Positions 56,232-64,000 of a stretch of DNA of 64,000 nucleotides are shown here, piece after piece. Both the position numbers and the translations under genes were made by a program. The notes under the pieces were generated by a model. The model had not been told where the DNA came from and searched no databases. It saw nothing but the letters and a program-made list of their open reading frames with translations. The first letter of the stretch is position 1, and the number at the start of each line of letters is the position of its first letter. Location of the stretch: NCBI GenBank assembly GCA_022701365.1, contig JAKUHH010000131.1:216246-280245 (forward strand), given 5' to 3'. The DNA comes from Mycocentrospora acerina. Its lineage: Eukaryota > Ascomycota > Dothideomycetes > Pleosporales.

Positions 56232-56719
56232 TGTTACGATCGGATTCTACGACCCCCGGGCTAGAACCAGAAAGGTACAAACCCCTTGACCAAAGGATTG
56301 TATGGGCTAAGCCCTTTAGTAAGGAGCGGTCACGTGACTGGCTTGACTCTTGGCGGAGTGAGCCAGGACACATGATGAGTGAGCTTGACTTCTGACATCG
56401 TGAGCTAGGAGCTTAACTTCACGTATCATGAGCTGTCTTGACTAATAACTATAATTTGCAGAGGACTTATAGAACTCCTCTATTATGTATATAAACAATA
56501 GGAACACCACCCTTATAGTAATGTGTTTAACCTTATTAATTAATCTACTTATTGCTTCTTACCCTTAATCATAGTGTATTATTAATACATGCATTAAACT
56601 AACCTTATTTCCCTAAACCTACTCTATCCTTAAGAACTAACCTTAAACCTGTTCTACATTAGTACTAGTATTAGAAGGTCTTTAACTACTAAGATTAAGT
56701 ACAGAATAGGATCTTAACA
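56232..56719 (+). repeat. 5' LTR of the Gypsy element
   Basis: This begins TGTTACGATCGG and ends ATCTTAACA, giving a TGTTA...TAACA inverted terminus. It is the same length as the downstream copy (488 bp). It retains many CG and CA pairs (GGTCACGTGACTGGCTTG) that are TA in the downstream copy, so it is clearly less mutated. The 3' boundary is inferred from the terminal inverted repeat. Confidence 0.8.
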
Positions 56720-57700
56720 TTTTAAACACCTTTAAGATAAGTAACAACTTAGGAAACAGTGCTACCCCTAGTAGTACTTAGGAACCTTCTGTCAGCTACT
56801 ACAGAAGCTACAAAGTTACTAACCCTAACTTCTATTATAGAGACAGGAAGAAACTAGACAAATAGCTTCTCTAGTTTAACCTCTTCTTTGACTTTTAGAG
56901 AGAACGTATCCTAGAAGAAAAACATGTCTTACTAGCTTCTACCTACATAAGAGGACTAGCCCTTTAATAGATTAAGCCCTTCTTAATTAAGTACATAAAC
57001 AGCAATGCATCTAATAAAGTAGAGCTCTAGATAAGAGACTTTAGCAAATTTAAGGAACACGCTTGCAAGGTGTTTAGACTTGCTAACAAAGCAACTACTG
57101 CTAGTAGATCTATCTAGACGCTTAGGCAAACCTACTCTGCTGCTAAATATGCTACAACTTTTTAGCAGTATGCATTACTTACAGACTAGGATAATAAAGC
57201 ACTTATAACTATGTTCTGCTAAGGACTTAAGCCTAAAGTTAAAGAAGAACTTATAAGAAGTAGTTCTACGCTTAACAGCCTAAGCAAACTAGTTAAAGTA
57301 GCAATTAGCATTAATAACGCTCTCCACAAGCTATCTATAGAACTACAACAAGACAGTTAACCTTAACCCAGATACAGATCTACTAACAACAACTGTAGAC
57401 AACAACTACTGTATGCCGCAAATACCACTTAACAATTTAACTATAGACAACAATCTGGACATTAGGGAAGGAGCAACAGAATCTATAGCTCCTATAGATC
57501 TAAGTCTATGCACCTTAATAACATTAACAAAAGCTAAGAGTATAAAGGAAATCTGCAAAAGGATACTAGGAACAGCAACAACAACTGTGACAAGTCCACG
57601 CAAACTTGTTATAGCTGTAGCAAGCTAGGCTATATATCTAGAAACTGTAGATCTAAGAATATAGTTACTAGACAGGTTAATGCGATCATATTTGCACCTC
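56720..57700 (+). pseudogene. gag pseudogene of Gypsy element
   Basis: Read through stops, the frame shows the retroviral-gag-type capsid pattern (LLASTYIRGLAL then IKPFL, and later LVKVAISINNALHKL). A CCHC zinc knuckle at 57607-57648 reads CYSCSKLGYISRNC: three Cys are kept, but the His has become Tyr (CAY to TAY), consistent with C-to-T mutation. Numerous TAG/TAA codons interrupt it. Confidence 0.85.
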
Positions 57701-58554
57701 TAGACATTAAAGACGCCTTCTACAAGGATTTAGACAATAAATAGGTAGTTGTTAACACCCTAGAATCCTAATTAGCCCTATAGACGCTAGTGTAATGGTC
57801 AGGCGCCCTGCCCTTGCTATTGATACTACGCAATAACCCCACTTATACCAAAAGGTAAGCACAAGAATACTTAAGCAAGTATTCTATGTGTAGTATAATA
57901 TATATAGTGCTAGATCTAGACTTTGCCGACTAGATGCTATAAGCGAGGTAAGCCACGTTGACTGTGCACGTGCTTAGTCGTTACAGCTAGCACGATTAGC
58001 AACGCTAAGCCTACCTAAAGACACCTAGGCACTTACTAAAGGAACGCAAGAATATACACTACTGAACAGTCAGGACAATAAGCTCAGCAGGAATGACGCT
58101 GACACTCCTAATTTAGAACAGCTAAGATACTACCTAGATTACAGAAATAAGAATCACGCAGCTATGTCATAGATAGCATGCTCCTACAATCTATGTGCAG
58201 ACTACTACAGTAAAAAAGTAGGGTTAGGATAGTTTCTAGCATGCAGAAACAAATGCAAGTACTAATAGTACAACTGTAAGCATAACAAATGTAAAAACTA
58301 CCTCTAGGACAAATGTAAAATAATGCATTTTCCTAGAACTAATAATCTAGCAGAGATCTTCTAGATAAAACTTACAGTTAACAGAGTCTGTAACTAATAC
58401 TAATAGATTACCTGCATAAACCCTAAATGCGTTAAGCATGCAGAAGTAAAGCGCATTAATAGATTTCAAGACTAGCCTTTTTTAGGTCAGCGCTACGCAC
58501 CTAGAATAACGCTAGACAACTTAACGCGACAAATTCTAAGACATTAGTTAAGCT
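57701..58554 (+). pseudogene. gag-pol junction region, degenerate
   Basis: This links the zinc knuckle to the protease. The translation has scattered Cys- and Lys-rich fragments (e.g. KIMHFPRTNN, IKLTVNRVCN) and many stops. It has the length of the spacer between gag and protease in related fungal elements, but it has no domain I can name. Confidence 0.6.
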
Positions 58555-61500
58555 ATCTGTAAGACTTAACAGACACTAGATAAAGGTACTACTTAATTCA
58601 GGGGCACAAATAAACTTTATATTAGCAAGAGTAGTGTAGTTAGCTAGACTATTACCTATTAAGAAAAAACAACCCTACCTTATAGTAGTTGCAAACAGGC
58701 AACTAATGCTAGAAGAGTTGGAGATTACACACAAAACGCACAGCGTTACTCTTTAGATCTAGTTACACTAGGAANTTAGCTAGACTATTACCTGTTAAGA
58801 AAAAACAACCCTACCCTATAGTAGTTGCAAACAGGTAACTAATGCTAGAAGAGTTAGAGATCACACATAAAACGCACAGCGTTACTCTTTAGATCTAGTT
58901 ACACTAGGAACAGATTACCTTTAATATCTTTAGGATAGCTACTTATAATATTATTTTAGGACTTCCTTAGTTACAAAAGTATGACCTAACAATATCATAG
59001 GCAAGCAAGAGTCTTACTTTTAAGCAATGTACCTGTACAACTATATCAAAGCCTGCGCTTTGTTGTTAAATAAAGGTAGATAAGAAGACAATTAATAGTA
59101 TTGCTTTAAAGAAAGACATCCTTAAGACAGTAGGAGTTAACTCTGCAGACACTAATAGCTCTATAGGTTATAAAGCAAAAGTTCAAGGAGAAACCTACAG
59201 AGAGGTAAGAGAACGTACAACTCCTGTTATCCCTAAAGAGTATCAAGCGTAGGACTGCCTCTTTTAGGAAGAGTTAGGCGCAGCCACACTAGCTAAGCAT
59301 CAGCCCTAGGATCACAAAATCATCCTGCAGGAAGGAAAGCAACTAACTTTTAAGCTAATATACAGATTATTAGAGAAAGAGCTTAAGGTACTTCGCAAGT
59401 ATATAGCTAAGAATCTTAAGAAAGGATTTATTAAGGAATTAGAATTACTAGCAGGTTACCCTATCCTCTTTGTACCTAAAAAGGATAGAACCCTTTAACT
59501 ATATGTTAACTACTAGAAGTTAAATAATATTACAATTAAGAACAGATATCTACTACTAAACATATCAGAGTTACAGGATAGACTTTCCTAAGCAAAGATC
59601 TTTACAGCCCTAGACTTAAGAGGCGCGTACAACCTGATATAAATAAATAAAGGTAAAGAATAGAAGACTGCTTTTTAAACGCGCTACAGACACTACAAAT
59701 ACACTGTCATGCCCTTCAGTCTTACTAACGCACCAGCAACGTGCTAAGCACTAATGAACAACGTACTATAAGAGTACTTAGATATATTCGCTATTGCTTA
59801 CCTAGATAACATCCTTATTTATTTAGACAACATAGAGGAACATATTAAGCATGTTAAGAAGGTACTTACAGCATTAGAAAAAGCTAAACTACAGCTTAAA
59901 CTAGAGAAATGCGAGTTTTATAAAACAGAAGTAGAATTCCTAGGCTTTACAGTAGGAATAGAAGGAGTATAGATAAGCAAGGAAAAAACTAGAACTGTAA
60001 AAGAATAGCTACAACTAAAAATAGTAAAAGAAATCTAGGCATTCTTAAGATTCTGCAACTTTAACTAAAGATTTATAAAGGACTATTTACGCTACGCAAT
60101 ACTACTCACTAAGCTTACGCAGAAAGAAACAACATTCTAGTAGAAAGACAAACAGGAAACTGCCTTTTAATTACTTAAGCAAGCATGCATTAAGCTACTA
60201 ACTATAGTAGCCTTTTGCAGCAGAGAACCCTTACAAATTAAAACTAATGCATTAGATTTAGCATTAGGAGCATGCGCTTGTTAAGAACGCGACAGCAAGT
60301 AGCATCCTATTGCATACTATTCTTGCAAATTTAGCAGACCAGAAGAAAGATACAATGTGCACAACAAAGAACTTATAGCAATTGTCTCTGTATTACAACA
60401 TTAGAGAATCTACGCAGAAAGCTGTTTAGACCTCACAATCTACACTAACCACAAGAACTTACTCTACTTCACAACCACTAAAGTACTTAACTGATAACAG
60501 GTTAGATAGTCTGAAATGTTAAGATAATATAAGTTTAAAGTCCTGTACACACTAGGAAAAGACAATAGATAAGCTAATGCTTTAAGTAAGAGAACTAACA
60601 TTGCAGGAGAAAAAGAAATTGTTTAGTTAGCAATACTGCAGGTTAACAGAGATAGATTAATTAGACTATCCTAGCAGCTAAACAACATATTACAAATTAA
60701 GAATAAAGAAAACATTCTACTAAACGTACTAGAGGAATTACAAGAACAAGTTATTAGAGATTATCATAACAACCTAGTACACAGACATCCTAGAATTACC
60801 AGAATAATAGAACTTATACAACAAAACTACAAGTTTGCGCATATAAAAGAAAAAATTACAGCTTACATTAAGAAATGCTTACACTGTTAACAAAATAAGC
60901 ATAGTACACACGCTAAGTATAGAGAAATGCAGCTAATCTAAGCACTTAAAGCACCTTAGACAGACATTACTATAGACTTTGTTACTAGCTTACTAAACTC
61001 TAAAGACCCTGTTACTAATATCACTTACAACGCAATACTAGTCATTATTAACAGACTTACAAAATACGCTGAGATAATACTATTCTGAGACAATTATGAT
61101 GCAACACAGCTAGGGCACGTGATCCTAGATTAAATAGTACAAAACCACAGCATCCTAGAATTAATTATTAGCGACAGAGATAAACTATTTATATTAAACT
61201 ATTAGATAACCCTAATAGCCGCAATAAGAACAAAATAAAAACTGTCTACTGCCTATTATCTACAGACAGACAGATAAATAGAAAGAATAAATTAAACTAT
61301 AGAAACTTACCTACAGATATACAGCAATTAGAACTAAAACAATTAGGTATTACTACTACTAATAGCACAGATGGCCTACAACAACAAACTATTAGAAGCA
61401 ACAGGCACAACGCTGTACTTCGCGAACTACAGACAATATCTAAATCTCTTCACACAGATATTTCCTAGTTTACAAACAGAATTAGCAGTAATTACAGTAG

Positions 61501-62000
61501 AAGAACTAAAGAAAGTACACAAAAAATTAAAGGAAAACATTAAAACAGCACAGCAAAAGGCTATTGCTTATACAAACAGAAAAAGAAAAACAGCACCTTA
61601 GCTTAAGAAGGGGGATAAAGTGTATCTTCTTATAAAAAACCTTAGGACAAGAAGACTAAGCAAGAAACTAGACTACGTTAAAGTTAGACTATTTTTTATT
61701 ATTAAACTAAGGGGACTAGTTAACTACAAACTTAAACTCCCTAAAGACGCTAAACTCCACTTAGTGTTCTATATCTCTTTATTAGAACCTGCTAACCTAG
61801 AAACGCTAATTTAATAAACATTCTACTTTAAGCCTAACATTAACAACAGCTATAAAGTTAAGAAAATCCTTAACTATTAAAGAACCAAACAAGGAATTAA
61901 GTACCTAGTTAAATAGAAAGGTTACCTACTAAGTAAAAATAACTAGGAACTAGAAACTTACCTTACAAACTGCTAGTTACTCCTTGCTTAGTACTAACAG
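58555..62000 (+). pseudogene. pol pseudogene (protease, RT, RNase H, integrase, chromodomain)
   Basis: The protease active site near 58589-58609 reads LLNSGAQINF, so the catalytic Asp has become Asn. Reverse transcriptase covers about 59330-60000, with VPKKDRTL, FTALDLRGAYN and MPFSLTNAPA; the YxDD box at 59799-59810 reads YLDN, again Asp to Asn. RNase H (NVHNKELIAIVSVLQH) follows at about 60220-60600. Integrase runs from about 60740, with the HHCC finger (VHRHP ... CLHC) and a D-D-E set (TIDFVTS, IISDRDKLF, IERIN). The chromodomain at about 61855-61975 shows KYLVK, KGYL and ELETYLTNC. Dozens of TAG/TAA codons lie throughout. Two stretches (61371-61601, 61620-61814) remain open by chance. Confidence 0.9.
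58640..58910. repeat. 135 bp direct duplication flanking an N (assembly join)
   Basis: 58640-58774 and 58776-58910 are the same 135 bp with six differences, all transitions. They flank a single N at 58775. The protease-RT linker is therefore present twice in a row, which breaks frame and is not expected in a real element. This looks like two overlapping contig ends placed side by side by a scaffolder, possibly from different copies of the element. Confidence 0.85.
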
Positions 62001-62034
62001 AAGCTGCAGCATTTAAGAGATTAAGAGTCGTCTA

Positions 62035-62476
62035 CATTATAGGAGAATACCCGACTAAGGCATCAGCAGCAGGACAGTTAACGTCGCCTGCCACCTTAGC
62101 CTCTATCTCCTCTGACTCTCCTAACTCTAACGCTAAACAAAGAGCCTTCTTCTTTACTCTCTCTTCTGCCTGCTTTAGAATCTTCTTATTTCTTATTAAA
62201 CAGAGAACAACTTTAGACAACAACTTTTTATCTACTTCTACCTTCTTTTTATATTTATTGCGCGTCCTATCTAGCGATTCCTAAGACATGTTAACGCAAG
62301 AACAGCTAACATAAACACACTTAGCACACTTTAGACATTTACCCTCAGGCGAAGTTATAACGTAACAATTAATTCCCTGATAGAAACAACAATTACAAGA
62401 AAATAGAGCAATACTGCTATTGCAACGAGTTTTAAGGCTAAGGCAAAGACATTTTTAGGTAGATAAAGACATAACA
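62035..62476 (-). pseudogene. antisense Cys-rich reading frame between chromodomain and 3' LTR
   Basis: On the minus strand an ATG at about 62476 opens a frame of about 146 codons, interrupted by only two stops (one TAA, one TAG), far fewer than the surrounding degenerate sequence. It has a Cys-rich part (CNCCFYQGINC, then KCLKCAKCVYVSCSC), a basic Lys/Arg-rich helix (RTRNKYKKKVEVDKK) and an acidic/helical end (EERVKKKALCLALELGESEE). The stretch 62032-62223 is fully open. It runs opposite to gag-pol and looks like an accessory gene of the element whose product could be a small metal- or nucleic-acid-binding protein. Confidence 0.55.
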
Positions 62477-62560
62477 GCGCTATAGACAGATAATATACGC
62501 AGGGGATCTGCTTATAAACGCTAATAACTAATAACTACGTGATTTAAGGACAAATTATTT

Positions 62561-62575
62561 AGAGAGGGAGGATAA
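62561..62575 (+). other. polypurine tract
   Basis: AGAGAGGGAGGATAA directly precedes the TGTTA of the downstream LTR, where the plus-strand primer of an LTR retrotransposon is expected. Confidence 0.8.
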
Positions 62576-63063
62576 TGTTACAATCAGATTCTACAACCCC
62601 TAGGCTAGAACTAGAAAGGTATAAACCCCTTAACTAAAGGATTGTATAGGCTAAGCCCTTTAGTAAGGAGCAGTTACGTGACTAGCTTAACTCTTAGCAG
62701 AGTAAGCTAGGACACATAATAAGTAAGCTTGACTTCTAATATTATAAGCCAGGAGCTTGACTTTACGTATTATAAGCTGTCTTAACTAATAACTATGATT
62801 TGTAGAGGACTTATAGAACTCCTCTATTATATATATAAATAATAGGAACACCACCCTTATAGTAATGTGTTTAACCTTGTTAATTAATCTACTTATTGCT
62901 TCTTACCCTTAATCACAGTGTATTATTAATACGTGCATTATACTAACCTTGTTTCCCTAAACCTACTCTATCCCTAAGAACTAACCTTAAACCTGTTCTA
63001 TATTAGTACTAGTATTAGAAGGTCTTTAACTACTAAGATTAAGTACAGAACAGGATCTTAATA
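62576..63063 (+). repeat. downstream LTR (shared between tandem copies)
   Basis: This aligns end to end with 56232-56719. It starts TGTTACAATCAG and ends at ATCTTAATA, where the terminal TAACA has mutated to TAATA. Many CG, CA and TG pairs of the first LTR are TA here, so it has suffered more RIP. It is followed immediately by a second interior, not by flanking host DNA. Confidence 0.85.
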
Positions 63064-64000
63064 TTTTAAACACCCTTAAGATAAGTAACAACTCAGGAAA
63101 CAGTGCTACCCTTAGCAGTACTTAGGAACCCTCTGTCAGCTACTATAGAAGCTACAAAGTTGCTAACCCTGACTTTTATTATAGAGACAGGAAGAAACTA
63201 GATAAATAGCTTCTCTAGTTTAACCTCTTCTTTGACTTTTAGGGAGAACGTATCCTAGAAGAAAAACATGTCTTACTAGCTTCTACTTACATAAGAGGAC
63301 TAGCCCTTTAATAGATTAAGCCCTTCTTAATTAAGTACATAAACAGCAATGCATCTAATAAAGTAGAGCTCTAGATAAGAGACTTTAGCAAATTTAAGGA
63401 ACACGCTTGCAAGGTGTTTAGACTTGCTAACAAAGCAACTACTGCTAGTAGATCTATCTAGACGCTTAGGCAAACCTACTCTGCTGCTAAATATGCTATA
63501 ACTTTTTAGCAGTATGCATTACTTACAGACTAGGATAATAAAGCACTTATAACTATGTTCTACTAAGGACTTAAGCTTAAAGTTAAAGAAGAACTTATAA
63601 GAAGTAGTTCTACGCTTAACAGCCTAAGTAAACTAGTTAAAGTAGCAATTAGCATTAACAACGCTCTCTATAAGCTATCTATAGAACTACAACAAGACAG
63701 TTAACCTTAACCTAGATACAGATCTACTAACAACAACTGTGGACAACAACTACTGTATGCTGCAAATACTACTTAACAATTTAACTANGCTTAACAGCCT
63801 AAGTAAACTAGTTAAAGTAGCAATTAGCATTAACAACGCTCTCTATAAGCTATCTATAGAACTACAACAAGACAGTTAACCTTAACCTAGATACAGATCT
63901 ACTAACAACAACTGTGGACAACAACTACTGTATGCTGCAAATACTACTTAACAATTTAACTATAGACAACAATCTGGACATTAGGGAAGGAGCAACAGAA
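63064..64000 (+). mobile_element. second Gypsy interior (gag part), truncated by window end
   Basis: The sequence after the downstream LTR repeats the interior seen from 56720 on, about 95% alike by eye (TAGTTTAACCTCTTCTTTG, AGGACTAGCCCTTTAATAG and others). It is also full of RIP stops. The element continues past the window, so its 3' LTR is not visible. Confidence 0.88.
63614..63962. repeat. 174 bp perfect duplication flanking an N (assembly join)
   Basis: 63614-63787 and 63789-63962 are identical and separated by one N at 63788. An exact repeat inside heavily mutated DNA, abutting an ambiguous base, is best explained as an unresolved overlap between contig ends. Confidence 0.9.

Larger units (their letters stand above)
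56232..63063 (+). mobile_element. chromodomain Ty3/Gypsy LTR retrotransposon, RIP-degraded
   Basis: Two LTR copies of 488 bp (56232-56719, 62576-63063) enclose an interior whose translation, ignoring stops, gives gag with a zinc knuckle, protease, reverse transcriptase, RNase H, integrase and a C-terminal chromodomain. That order (RT-RH before INT) defines Ty3/Gypsy, and the chromodomain places it among chromoviruses. Stops are almost all TAG or TAA where CAG, CAA or TGG are expected, i.e. C-to-T changes at CpA on either strand, the hallmark of repeat-induced point mutation. The element cannot be functional. The total length of 6.8 kb includes a 136 bp artefactual duplication at 58640-58910. 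Confidence 0.93.

Noticed and set aside
61371..61814. Two open frames in the Gypsy block that could look like genes
   Set aside because: They are stretches of the degenerate integrase/chromodomain frame that happen to lack stops, not independent genes.

Overview
The window is nuclear DNA of a filamentous ascomycete. Evidence: intron-bearing genes on both strands; introns of about 50 bp with GT(A/G)AGT-type donors, CTAAC/CTAAT-like branch points and YAG acceptors; a Zn2Cys6 regulator, a But2-domain protein, a spherulin-4/GH135-like protein and T1-BTB/F-box proteins; and a Ty3/Gypsy element broken by C-to-T/G-to-A changes of the RIP type. A Dothideomycete (Pleosporales-like) source is my best guess, by inference. 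There is no sign of bacterial or viral origin.

Layout. 1-13.5 kb is gene-sparse and AT-leaning. It holds a spherulin-4-like protein, two F-box proteins, a serine-rich unknown, an SBPase-like sugar bisphosphatase, a short F-box-like protein and a T1-type BTB protein. 14.7-19.2 kb has a Zn2Cys6 regulator and an APC amino-acid permease. 21.5-26.7 kb has a coiled-coil protein, a membrane-anchored monothiol glutaredoxin and an isolated three-exon gene of unknown function. 27.3-40.1 kb is a GC-richer housekeeping block, all on the minus strand: acyl-CoA thioesterase II, PhoD-like phosphatase, NBP35, ubiquitin E1 (UBA1) and a cysteine-rich single-pass surface protein. 41.9-46.6 kb has a GMC oxidoreductase ending in SKL, a split tRNA-Leu(AAG) and a flavocytochrome-b2-like dehydrogenase ending in SRL; both enzymes look targeted to peroxisomes. 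47.7-54.1 kb has two TPR-like proteins, a PflA-like radical-SAM protein and a But2-domain protein. From about 55.65 kb to the end the sequence is AT-rich transposon DNA.

The transposon block has one complete chromodomain Ty3/Gypsy element: LTR 56232-56719, interior, LTR 62576-63063. A second interior follows directly from the downstream LTR and runs off the window, so the arrangement is tandem (LTR-interior-LTR-interior). Every coding module is broken, including catalytic residues of the protease and reverse transcriptase. A cysteine-rich reading frame lies antisense between the chromodomain and the 3' LTR. Two single N characters are each flanked by direct duplications (135 and 174 bp) and look like scaffold-join artefacts.

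Introns, starts and ends were assigned by eye from splice motifs, reading frame and family similarity. Most multi-exon models close exactly in frame. Functional names rest on recalled family motifs; no search was run.
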